A stretch of DNA of 64,000 nucleotides, from contig NZ_KE384532.1 of NCBI RefSeq assembly GCF_000426505.1, forward strand, positions 325,910 to 389,909, in the 5' to 3' direction. The notes under the pieces are model-generated. The model saw only the letters and a list, made by a program, of their open reading frames with translations, was not told where the DNA came from and did not search any database. Source of the stretch: Nisaea denitrificans DSM 18348. Its GTDB lineage: Bacteria; Pseudomonadota; Alphaproteobacteria; Thalassobaculales; Thalassobaculaceae. Below are positions 9,254 to 17,341 of this stretch, one piece after another (position 1 is the first letter of the stretch; each line of letters starts with the position of its first letter). The position numbers were made by a program, and so were the translations under genes.

Positions 9254-9520
9254 ATGGCCGAGGTCGAAATCTACACGACCATGTTTTGCCCGTTCTGCGT
9301 CCGCGCCAAGAAACTGCTGGAATCCAAGGACGTGCCGTTCACCGAAATCGATGTCAGCACCAGCAGTTCCAAGCGTGCCGCCATGACCGAACGCGCCGAC
9401 GGGCGCTATACCGTGCCGCAGATTTTCATCGACGGGGTTGGTGTCGGCGGATCGGACGAATTGGCGACGCTGGACGCCAGTGGTAAACTCGACGAAATGT
9501 TGCAGGCGAAAGCTTCCTAA
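9254..9520 (+). CDS. grxC: Glutaredoxin 3 (class I dithiol)
   Basis: 88 residues, a standard single-domain glutaredoxin. The dithiol active site CPFC is at 12-15 after MAEVEIYTTMF. The glutathione-binding TVPQIFIDG with cis-Pro and the GGSDEL segment follow. It reduces protein disulfides and glutathione mixed disulfides in the cytoplasm. The start is fixed by AGGAG at 9241-9245, nine bases before the ATG; open sequence further upstream is not glutaredoxin-like. The nitrilase gene begins 24 bp downstream, so grxC and the amidase probably share an mRNA, consistent with a glutathione-related role for both. Confidence 0.95.
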   Translation: MAEVEIYTTMFCPFCVRAKKLLESKDVPFTEIDVSTSSSKRAAMTERADGRYTVPQIFIDGVGVGGSDELATLDASGKLDEMLQAKAS

Positions 9521-9544
9521 CCGTCCGTTCAGGGGATTGATCCG

Positions 9545-10405
9545 ATGTCGAAATTCACCGTTGCCTGTGTCCAGACCAACTCGAAGCCGGACCCGGAGGT
9601 GAACATCGCCGAGGTCTCGCCAATGATCCGGGAGGCGAAGGCCGCCGGAGCGGACTTCATCACCACCCCGGAAATCGTCGGCATGTTCGAGCCGGACAAG
9701 GCGGCGGCGCGGGCCAAGGCAAAACTGGAAGAAGAGCATGAAGTGCTCATCGCGTTCCGGGGGCTCGCGGCGGAGCTCGGTGTCTGGCTCCATGCGGGCT
9801 CGCTCTCGGTCAAGCTAACGGATGACGAGCGTCTGGCGAACCGCAGCTTCCTGATCGCGCCGGACGGTAGCATTGCCGCGCGTTACACCAAGATTCACAT
9901 GTTCGACGTGCAGGTCGGCGACGGTCAGACCTACCGGGAGTCGGCGTCCTACAAGCCGGGCGAGGAAGGCGTGCTCGCCGAGACGCCATGGGGCACGATG
10001 GGCCTGACCATCTGCTACGACATTCGCTTCCCCTATCTCTACCGTTCCCTCGCCCAGGCGGGCGCCAAGGTTCTGTTCGCGCCCGCGGCCTTCACAAAGG
10101 TAACCGGCGAGGCACACTGGCATGTATTGCAGCGGGCCCGGGCGATCGAGAACGGGTGCTTTGTGATTTCCGCTGCCCAGTGCGGCACCCACTCCAAGGG
10201 GCGCCAGACCTACGGCCACTCGATCATCGTCGCGCCCTGGGGCGAGGTTCTGGCCGATGGCGGTGAGGAGCCGGGCATCATCACGGCGGAAATCGATCTC
10301 GCGAAGGTCGATGAGGCGCGCGGCAAGGTGCCGTCCCTGACCCATGACCGGGAGTTCGCAGGGCCTAACCTCTATGACGCGGCGCTGCGCGAGGCCGGAG
10401 AGTAA
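9545..10405 (+). CDS. Carbon-nitrogen hydrolase, Nit1/Nit2-like amidase
   Basis: 286 residues of the nitrilase superfamily with the full catalytic triad: Glu43 (TTPEIVGMF), Lys116 (YTKIHMFDV) and Cys157 (LTICYDIRFPYLYR). The region FAPAAFTKVTGEAHW is typical of the Nit branch. The branch acts on deaminated glutathione or omega-amides (alpha-ketoglutaramate) as metabolite repair. The position directly after a glutaredoxin fits a deaminated-glutathione amidase, but that is inference from neighbourhood. Cytoplasmic, no signal peptide. Its 3' end faces the ABC-exporter operon on the other strand, with only 9 bp between stops. Confidence 0.88.
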   Translation: MSKFTVACVQTNSKPDPEVNIAEVSPMIREAKAAGADFITTPEIVGMFEPDKAAARAKAKLEEEHEVLIAFRGLAAELGVWLHAGSLSVKLTDDERLANRSFLIAPDGSIAARYTKIHMFDVQVGDGQTYRESASYKPGEEGVLAETPWGTMGLTICYDIRFPYLYRSLAQAGAKVLFAPAAFTKVTGEAHWHVLQRARAIENGCFVISAAQCGTHSKGRQTYGHSIIVAPWGEVLADGGEEPGIITAEIDLAKVDEARGKVPSLTHDREFAGPNLYDAALREAGE

Positions 10406-10414
10406 TCAGCCGCT

Positions 10415-11536
10415 CTAGCGCGTGCCCATCGCGATACGGAAGCGCGACAGGGCCATCATGAAAAAGAGACAGCCGATCACGAACATGATGGCCAGTTCCG
10501 GCCAGATCAGGGTGATCGGCGCGTCCCGGTAGATCACGGCCTGCGAGAACCGGACGAAATGCGTCGCGGGTGACAGCTGCATGATCCATTGCAGGGTCTT
10601 CGGCATACTCTCCAGCGGAGTCTGGCTTCCCGACAGCAAGTGCAGCACGACAATCACCGGGATTGAAAGCAAGGCAAACTGGGGCATTGACCGGGTGAAG
10701 GTCGATAACATCACGCCCAGTGCCGTGACCGAGAACAGGAATACCGAGGCGCCGAGAGCGAAAAGGGGAATTGAGCCCGTCAGCGGGACGCCAAGGCCCC
10801 GGTGCACGACGAGCTCCAGCGAGAGCAGCGCGGCGGTGACAATGACGAGGCCGTTCGCCCAGATTTTCGAGATCATGATCTCAACCGCCGTCACAGGCAT
10901 GACCAGCAGATGTTCGATCGTGCCATGCTCCCGTTCGCGGATCACGGCGGCGCCGGACAGGATGACGGCCATGACGATGATGTTGTTCACCACCTCCATC
11001 ACGGCATTGAACCAGACGGCTTCGAGGTTCGGGTTGTACTTGACCCTGATCTGCAGGGCGGCTGCCGCATCTGCTTCCGGCTCGGCCCGGCTGGTGAAGC
11101 GGGCGACCTCCTGCTCGACAATCGAGGCGATATAGCCGGCGCCGTTACCGGCGATGGTCATGGCAGTGGCATCGACATTGAGCTGGACTGCCGGAAGGCG
11201 TCCCCGCTGGACATCCAGTTCGAAATTCGCCGGGATATCGAGCACGAACGTGTAGGTGCCACTGTCGAGCCCCTTGTCGACATCGGCGATATCGATGATG
11301 ACAGGTGGCTTGAAATAGGGCGGCAGGAATGCGCCCCTGAGGCGGTGCGAAAGCACACTGTCATCCTCATCGACGATAGCGATTGCCGCATCCCGGAGCT
11401 CGGTCTCTACACCGTCTGCGACCGTGTAGACGCTGACGCTGAAGGTATAGATGATCAGTCCCATCAGCACCGGATCGCGGGCCAGGCTGTAGATCTCCTT
11501 GATACCAAGGCGGAGGATGATCAGCAGGGCGCGCAT
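10415..11536 (-). CDS. ABC-2 type exporter permease (YhhJ-like)
   Basis: 373 residues. One N-terminal membrane helix (LIIYTFSVSVYTV), a long periplasmic loop of about 150 residues, then about five helices in the C-terminal half form an ABC-2 membrane domain with EREHGTIEHLLVMPVT before the core helices. Start at the ATG at 11534-11536, just 4 nt after the TGA of the upstream ATPase-permease; open reading farther upstream is in the wrong frame of that gene. The order HlyD, double-ATPase/permease, permease matches E. coli yhiI-rbbA-yhhJ, so this is the partner permease of an envelope exporter. The substrate is unknown. Confidence 0.9.
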   Translation of the reverse strand: MRALLIILRLGIKEIYSLARDPVLMGLIIYTFSVSVYTVADGVETELRDAAIAIVDEDDSVLSHRLRGAFLPPYFKPPVIIDIADVDKGLDSGTYTFVLDIPANFELDVQRGRLPAVQLNVDATAMTIAGNGAGYIASIVEQEVARFTSRAEPEADAAAALQIRVKYNPNLEAVWFNAVMEVVNNIIVMAVILSGAAVIREREHGTIEHLLVMPVTAVEIMISKIWANGLVIVTAALLSLELVVHRGLGVPLTGSIPLFALGASVFLFSVTALGVMLSTFTRSMPQFALLSIPVIVVLHLLSGSQTPLESMPKTLQWIMQLSPATHFVRFSQAVIYRDAPITLIWPELAIMFVIGCLFFMMALSRFRIAMGTR

Positions 11537-11540
11537 GGTA

Positions 11541-14276
11541 TCAGCGATCCTGTTTCGGCAGGGCGACAGAGGAGATCGCCCAGTAGGCCACGCAGAAGAT
11601 GGCGAGCATGGCGAGGTTCGGTGCCAGATCGGCGACCGGCAGGCCCTTGTTGAAAACACCGGCACTGATTTTCTGGAAATAGGAGGCAGGGAAAGCCTCG
11701 CCGATGATCCGGCCGGCAGTGTCCAGGGTCGCGACCGGGTGCAGCATGCCGGAGAAGTTGATGGTCGGGACCAGAACGATGATCGCTGTTCCGAAGACGG
11801 CGGCGACTTGCGACGTGGCCACGGTCGAGGCCAGCAGGCCGAAGCCTGTGGCGGCGGTGGCGTAGAGCACCGCGCCGGCCAGCAGGACAAGCACGCTCGA
11901 TTTTGGCGCCAGATCGAACAACAGGAACATCATCAGCATCATCGTGCAGAAGCTGATCAGGGCGATGCCGATATAGGGGAGCTGCTTGCCGACCAGGAAT
12001 TCGAAGCGGCTTGCCGGCGAGGCATAGAGGTTTGTGATGGAGCCAAGCTCCTTTTCCCGGACGATGCCGAGCGCCGTCAGCATGGAGGGGATCATCATCA
12101 TGAGCATCATCAGCACGCCCGGCGGGATTGCCTGCTGTGAAGTGAAGCCCTGATTGTAACGGAACCTGACCTCGATATCGGTGGCCTGTTGCGTTGTCGT
12201 ATCCGTCCCGTTCAGGGCCGCGAACTCCAACAGGAAGGAGCTGAAGGCGCCTTCCACGTAACCACGGGACGTCTCGGCGCGGCTGGTATTGGCGCCATCC
12301 AGCCAGGCGGAGACTTCCGGCTGTCGTCCGGCAACAAGGTCGCGCCCGAAGCCGGGTGGCAGGACGAGGGCAAGGCTGATCTCGCCTCTTTGCATGCGGC
12401 GATCCAGGTCTTCGGCATCCTGCAGCTCCGGCGCGGCGCTGAAATAGCGCGAGCCCTCGAACTGACGCAGAACCATGCGGCTCTCTCGGGTGCGGTCCTG
12501 ATCCAGCGCTGCATAGCGCATATCCTCGACATCGAAGGATATCCCGTAACCCATCGACAACATCAGAATGAGCGGGCCGAGAATGGCGAAGGCGAGCCGG
12601 ATCGGGTCCCGGCTCAGCTCGTATGTCTCGCGCCGGGCGATTGCCCAGAGCCGGCTCGGAGAGAACAGGGCAGGCACCGCGCTTTCTTCGGTGGTTTGCA
12701 GAGCATCGATGGCCTGCTCCTCGACTGAAACCACGCCATCATTCGCTGCTGCCTCAAGATGCTTGATGAAAGCCTCTTCCAGCGTATCCCGGCCAGACTC
12801 GGCCACCAGCGTGTCCGGTGTGCCCATCGCCAGCACGCGACCGGCATGCATGAGCGAGATACGGTCGCAGCGCTCCGCTTCGTTCATGAAATGGGTCGAG
12901 ATGAAAATCGTCACGCCGTCATCGCGGGAAAGTTCGGTGAGCAGGTTCCAGAAAACGTCCCGGGCAACCGGATCGACGCCGCTTGTCGGCTCGTCCAGAA
13001 TCAGCATTTCCGGCTTGTGCAATACGGCGACCGCGAGTTGCAGGCGTTGGCGAATGCCGAGCGGCAGGGCGTCCGGCCGCTTGTTCATAACCGTGGCCAA
13101 GCCGAAACGGTCGGCCAGTTCCGCGATCCGTTCCGTCTTCCTGCTTCCCTCGATCCGGAAGAGGCCGGCATGCAGGTCGAGATTCTGGTGCACGGTCAAC
13201 TCGCCATAGAGCGAGAAAGACTGGGACATGTAACCGACCCTCCGGCGCATCTCCATGCTGTCGTTCCCGATCCGTTTGCCGAAGATCCGGGCCTCGCCCT
13301 CGGTCGGCGTCAGCAAGCCGGTCAGCATTTTCATGGTCGTCGTCTTGCCGCAGCCGTTCGAGCCGAGGAAGCCGAAGATCTCGCCGCGCTCGATGCGGAA
13401 ATCGACATGATCGACGGCGGTGAAGTCGCCGAACGTCATGGCCAGCCCGGATGCTTCGATAGCGGGCGCTTCGCCGCTCGGGGACGTGTTTTCCGGTTTT
13501 GGCCGGGCAATGAAACCGGCACCGCCATTATTCGGAAGCAGGGCCAGGAAAGCGTCTTCGAGGCTGTCTGCCCCAGCCTGTTCCTTCAGTTCTTCCGGCG
13601 TTCCCTTGGCAAGAATACTGCCGTCATGCATCGCGATCAGGTGCTCGAACCGCTCGGCTTCGGACATGTAGGCAGTGGCGGTGACGATCGTCATCCAGGG
13701 GCGACGGTGGCGGATTCGTGCGATCAGCTCCCAGAACTGGCGGCGGGAGAGGGGATCGATGCCGGTGGTCGGCTCATCGAGGATCAGCAGATCAGGGTCG
13801 TGTACCAGGGCGCAGCAGAGCGCCAGTTTCTGCTTCATGCCGCCGGAGAGCTTCTCCACCGGCCGGTCGCGGAAAGGAGAAAGTCCGGTGGCTTGTAGCA
13901 ACTCGTCCGCCCGTTGCCGACGCTCGCTCTCGGGCTGATCGTAAAGCCGGGCGAAGAAGTCGAGATTCTCCGCGATGGAGAGTGTCGGGTAGAGGTTCTT
14001 GCCGAGGCCCTGCGGCATATAGGCAATCCGGATGCAGACCCGGCGCCTGTGATCCTTGCTCCGTAGATCTCCGCCGAACAGCTCGACCGTCCCGCTTTGG
14101 ATTTTCTTGGTGCCGGAGAGCAGCGCCAGCAATGTGGATTTACCGACGCCATCCGGGCCGATCACGCCGACTGTCGATCCGGGTGTGATGTCGAGGTCGA
14201 TATTCCGCAGCGCGTCCATCCGCCCGTAGCAGTGGGAGACTCCCGAAAACCTTATGGGAGGTGTGATCTCAGCCAT
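11541..14276 (-). CDS. Fused double ABC ATPase plus ABC-2 permease (RbbA/YhiH-like)
   Basis: 911 residues. First nucleotide-binding domain (about 1-230): Walker A GPDGVGKST, signature LSGGMKQK, Walker B LLILDEPTTGID. Second (about 270-510): Walker A GSNGCGKTT, Walker B LILDEPTSGVD, with a degenerate signature LPLGIRQR. The rest (about 545-911) is an ABC-2 permease with one N-terminal helix, a periplasmic loop and a helix cluster beginning IPPGVLMMLMMMIP. The ATG at 14274-14276 overlaps the HlyD gene by 8 bp, and the downstream permease starts 4 nt after its stop: a tightly coupled operon. E. coli RbbA was described as ribosome-associated, but the operon context argues for an export role. Confidence 0.92.
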   Translation of the reverse strand: MAEITPPIRFSGVSHCYGRMDALRNIDLDITPGSTVGVIGPDGVGKSTLLALLSGTKKIQSGTVELFGGDLRSKDHRRRVCIRIAYMPQGLGKNLYPTLSIAENLDFFARLYDQPESERRQRADELLQATGLSPFRDRPVEKLSGGMKQKLALCCALVHDPDLLILDEPTTGIDPLSRRQFWELIARIRHRRPWMTIVTATAYMSEAERFEHLIAMHDGSILAKGTPEELKEQAGADSLEDAFLALLPNNGGAGFIARPKPENTSPSGEAPAIEASGLAMTFGDFTAVDHVDFRIERGEIFGFLGSNGCGKTTTMKMLTGLLTPTEGEARIFGKRIGNDSMEMRRRVGYMSQSFSLYGELTVHQNLDLHAGLFRIEGSRKTERIAELADRFGLATVMNKRPDALPLGIRQRLQLAVAVLHKPEMLILDEPTSGVDPVARDVFWNLLTELSRDDGVTIFISTHFMNEAERCDRISLMHAGRVLAMGTPDTLVAESGRDTLEEAFIKHLEAAANDGVVSVEEQAIDALQTTEESAVPALFSPSRLWAIARRETYELSRDPIRLAFAILGPLILMLSMGYGISFDVEDMRYAALDQDRTRESRMVLRQFEGSRYFSAAPELQDAEDLDRRMQRGEISLALVLPPGFGRDLVAGRQPEVSAWLDGANTSRAETSRGYVEGAFSSFLLEFAALNGTDTTTQQATDIEVRFRYNQGFTSQQAIPPGVLMMLMMMIPSMLTALGIVREKELGSITNLYASPASRFEFLVGKQLPYIGIALISFCTMMLMMFLLFDLAPKSSVLVLLAGAVLYATAATGFGLLASTVATSQVAAVFGTAIIVLVPTINFSGMLHPVATLDTAGRIIGEAFPASYFQKISAGVFNKGLPVADLAPNLAMLAIFCVAYWAISSVALPKQDR

Positions 14277-15255
14277 CGCGCGGAGGCAGCTTGACGGTAA
14301 ATTCCTCCGGCCACGGCATGTCGGGGTCCGTGCGGACAATGGCGACGCCCGGAATCCCGGCCTTCACCAGCCGTTCATAACCGTCGAGGATATCTTCGGG
14401 GATCGTGACCTTGACCCGGAACATCAGCTTGTCCCGCTCGCTTTCGGTTTCGACATAGCGCGGTGTGAACTGCGCTTCAGAGGCGACGAAGGTGACCGTT
14501 GCCGGGACAATGTATTTCGGAGCCGCGTCGAAGATCAGCCGGGCTTCCGCCCCGTAAGCCAGCCGTCCGGCGTCGCGCGTGGGCAGATAGACCGTCATGT
14601 AGACCCGTTTCAGATCCAGCATGGTCGCGATCTTGCCGCCTGCCGCGATGACTTCTCCGGGTTCCGCCAGTCGGTACTGGATGCGTCCGGCGATCGGCAC
14701 GGCAATGTCATATTCCCTGAGGTCAGCGCGAATGCGTTCCACCGTTGCCTCGCGGGCCGCGATCGTGGCTTTCGCACGGGCGATGCCCGCTTCGGCGGAG
14801 GCGACGGACGCAGCGGCGGTCGCTCGTTGGCTGCGCCGGCGATCCACGGTCTCGCCGCTGGCAAAGCCGCGCTCGCCGAGCGTCTCGGAACGTCGCATTT
14901 CCTGATCCGCCAGCACCAGCTCGCTTTTGCGCTGGGCCAGCAGGGCCCGGGCTTCGTTCAGCGCCTCCCGCGCTTGCAGAACGGCGGCGTCCGCTTCCCG
15001 GAGCTGGGCTTCGATTTCGGTTGAGTCCAGACGGGCCAGAATTTGCCCCGCGGAGACCATTTCGCCTTCGGTCACCAGCACGTCACGGATGCGGCCGGAG
15101 AATTTGCTGGCGATATCGACCCGTTCGGCCTCAAGCCGGCCGTTGGCGCGGGCGAACCCATCCGGTGGACCGCTTTCACGTCCACTATACCAGTAGAACC
15201 CGCCCGCGATTGCGGCGAGTAACAGCACTATCAGAATGGTGCGATAACCGAGCAT
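14269..15255 (-). CDS. HlyD-family periplasmic adaptor protein (YhiI-like)
   Basis: 328 residues. One N-terminal membrane anchor (ILIVLLLAAIAGGFYWY), then a biotinyl-lipoyl-like half (VDIASKFSGRIRDVLVTEGEMVSAGQ), a long alpha-helical hairpin rich in Ala/Arg/Glu (about 90-190), the second lipoyl half (YDIAVPIAGRIQYRLAEPGEV) and a beta-barrel. Such membrane fusion proteins bridge inner-membrane exporters and outer-membrane channels. It is first in the three-gene exporter operon and ends within the start of the ATPase-permease gene. No TolC-type gene is present in the window, so the outer-membrane partner is probably encoded elsewhere. Confidence 0.92.
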   Translation of the reverse strand: MLGYRTILIVLLLAAIAGGFYWYSGRESGPPDGFARANGRLEAERVDIASKFSGRIRDVLVTEGEMVSAGQILARLDSTEIEAQLREADAAVLQAREALNEARALLAQRKSELVLADQEMRRSETLGERGFASGETVDRRRSQRATAAASVASAEAGIARAKATIAAREATVERIRADLREYDIAVPIAGRIQYRLAEPGEVIAAGGKIATMLDLKRVYMTVYLPTRDAGRLAYGAEARLIFDAAPKYIVPATVTFVASEAQFTPRYVETESERDKLMFRVKVTIPEDILDGYERLVKAGIPGVAIVRTDPDMPWPEEFTVKLPPRDG

Positions 15256-15377
15256 CCAGCCGTTCCCTCAATCGGTGCCGATGTCATATGGCTCCAATGT
15301 AGGGGACATATCACCCGGTGCAAAAAGGGGAATTGTGTCAGATCAATTCGAACCGTCTGAGGGGCGGAAAAGACCGG

Positions 15378-16334
15378 TCAGGCGAGGCCTTTTTTGCCCA
15401 TGTCGAGGAATTTGCGGCGGCGGTCGGCCTTCAGCTTGCCACCTTCCACACCGACGAGCGTGCGGAGATTGGCTTCCACGGCATCGCCAAGGGCATCGAG
15501 GGCTGTTTTCTGGTCGCGATGGGCTGCACCGAGCGGTTCCTGAACGATTTCGTCTATCACGCCGAGGTTAAGAAGATCTTTCGCCGTCAACTTCAGTGCT
15601 TCCGCCGCGTCGCGGGCATGGTCGCCGTCGCGCCAGAGGATGGAGGCGCAGCCTTCCGGAGAGATCACGGAATAGACCGCATGTTCCAGCATCAGCACCC
15701 GGTTTGCCGCGGCCAGAGCCACGGCGCCGCCGGATCCGCCTTCACCGACGATGGAGGCGATGATCGGAACCTGGAGGGAGAGGCAGGCATCGATGGAGCG
15801 CGCAATGGCCTCGGCCTGACCGCGTTCCTCTGCGCCGACGCCGGGATAGGCCCCGGCTGTATCGATGAAGGTGAGAACCGGCAGTTTGAAACGGTCGGCC
15901 ATTTCCATCAGGCGGCGGGCCTTGCGGTAACCCTCGGGCTTCGCCATGCCGAAATTATGCGTGATGCGTTCTTCCGTCGTGCCGCCCTTCTCATTGCCGA
16001 TTACAACGGCAGAGAACCCGCGGAAACGACCGATACCGCCGACAATTGCCTTGTCCTCGCCGAAGGATCTGTCCCCGGCGAGCGGCGTGAAATCTTCGAC
16101 CAGATGGGCCAGCACCTGCTTGAAGTGCGGCCGGTCCGGGTGCCGTGCTACCTGGACTTTCTGCCACGGCGTCAGCTTCTGATAGGATTGCCGGAGCTGA
16201 CGCTCGACCTTGGCCTGAAGCTTGCCCACTTCCTCGGCGATATTGATATCGCCCTCGGTAGAGAGGTGACGCAGTTCCTCGATCTTGCCTTCAAGATCGG
16301 CGATCGGCTTTTCGAAATCCAGAAAGACGCGCAT
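15378..16334 (-). CDS. accA: Acetyl-CoA carboxylase carboxyltransferase subunit alpha
   Basis: 318 residues, the usual AccA length. It begins with the coiled N-terminal helix LDFEKPIADLEGKIEELR and carries the crotonase-like core: NEKGGTTEERITHNFGM, FIDTAGAYPGVGAEERGQ, GEGGSGGAVALA and SPEGCASILWRD. With AccD it transfers the carboxyl group from carboxybiotin to acetyl-CoA, the committed step of fatty-acid synthesis, in the cytoplasm. It lies 82 bp downstream of xerD on the same strand and may be cotranscribed with it. accB, accC and accD are not in the window. Confidence 0.97.
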   Translation of the reverse strand: MRVFLDFEKPIADLEGKIEELRHLSTEGDINIAEEVGKLQAKVERQLRQSYQKLTPWQKVQVARHPDRPHFKQVLAHLVEDFTPLAGDRSFGEDKAIVGGIGRFRGFSAVVIGNEKGGTTEERITHNFGMAKPEGYRKARRLMEMADRFKLPVLTFIDTAGAYPGVGAEERGQAEAIARSIDACLSLQVPIIASIVGEGGSGGAVALAAANRVLMLEHAVYSVISPEGCASILWRDGDHARDAAEALKLTAKDLLNLGVIDEIVQEPLGAAHRDQKTALDALGDAVEANLRTLVGVEGGKLKADRRRKFLDMGKKGLA

Positions 16335-16416
16335 ATCCGTCGAATCACTATGTTGGGAAGCGCGGAACCATACCCGTCCGGGCCTTGGGTTACAACGTCT
16401 GGATTGCCATGGCGGA

Positions 16417-17337
16417 TCAGCTTTTTTTGCCGGGCTTTGCCAGGGGGTGATGCTCGGTCACAAGCGCTTTCAGCCGCTCGGTGAGCACGTGGGTGTAGAT
16501 TTGAGTGGTCGAGATATCCGCATGCCCGAGCATCTGCTGGACGCTGCGAAGGTCCGCGCCGTGATCTAAAAGGTGAGTCGCGAAAGCATGTCTCAGAACA
16601 TGGGGCGAGACGGTGGCGGGCCTTAAGCCGCATGCGATGGCGAGTTCTTTCAGGAGTTGTCCCATGCGCCTGCGGGTAAGGTGGCCCTCACTGCTCCAGG
16701 ACGGGAAAAGAAATGCAGACGTCGCGCCTTCGGGCAGGTAGCTGCTTCTCGCTTCCTTGTAGGCGATGATGGCGTCCCGGGCGGCATCGGTCAGTGGCAC
16801 CATGCGTTCCTTGCCGCCTTTACCGCGCACGATCAACACGCGGGGATCGCGCGCGACTGACGCAAGCGGGAGCGCGACGAGTTCCGAGACCCGGAGGCCG
16901 CTGGCATAAAGGATTTCGAGCAGGCAGGTCAGTCGCAGCCCATCGGCGCCGTCCTTGTTGCGGGCGGCGGCGAGCAACAGGTCGACCTCCGTCTCGCTCA
17001 GGATCTTCGGAAGCGGACGTCCCTGGCGCGGACTGTCGATGGCGGTGGAGGGATCGTCACCCCGGTCCCCCTCGCTATAGAGGAAGCGATAGAATTGCCG
17101 GATCGCGGAGAGCCTGCGGGCCGCAGTGCGCGGAGCCATGCCGGATTGTTCCAGCAGTTCGAGATATGCCCTTATGTCGCCGCTGGAGGCGGTGCCGAGC
17201 GATTGCTTGCGCTTTGTCAGACTGGCCGCGAAGTCCCGCAGGTCGCGCTTGTAGGCGTCGACCGTATTGCCGGATGCGCCACGCTCGGCAATCAGCATCT
17301 CAAGAAAACGCTCGATGGACCCGCTATCCGGGCTCAC
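16417..17337 (-). CDS. xerD: Site-specific tyrosine recombinase XerD
   Basis: 306 residues from a GTG at 17335-17337. It has the N-terminal SAM-like core-binding domain (about 5-90) and the C-terminal catalytic domain. All six conserved catalytic residues can be read: Arg149 (ASGLRVSEL), Lys173, His246 and Arg249 (HVLRHAFATH), His272 (LGHADIST) and nucleophile Tyr281 (TQIYTHV). The length and the motif LGHADISTTQIYTH fit XerD, which with XerC resolves chromosome dimers at dif. No mobile element surrounds it, supporting a housekeeping role. The start lies 4 nt after the stop of the upstream secreted-protein gene, implying coupled translation. Confidence 0.92.
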   Translation of the reverse strand: MSPDSGSIERFLEMLIAERGASGNTVDAYKRDLRDFAASLTKRKQSLGTASSGDIRAYLELLEQSGMAPRTAARRLSAIRQFYRFLYSEGDRGDDPSTAIDSPRQGRPLPKILSETEVDLLLAAARNKDGADGLRLTCLLEILYASGLRVSELVALPLASVARDPRVLIVRGKGGKERMVPLTDAARDAIIAYKEARSSYLPEGATSAFLFPSWSSEGHLTRRRMGQLLKELAIACGLRPATVSPHVLRHAFATHLLDHGADLRSVQQMLGHADISTTQIYTHVLTERLKALVTEHHPLAKPGKKS

Positions 17338-17341
17338 CCGT

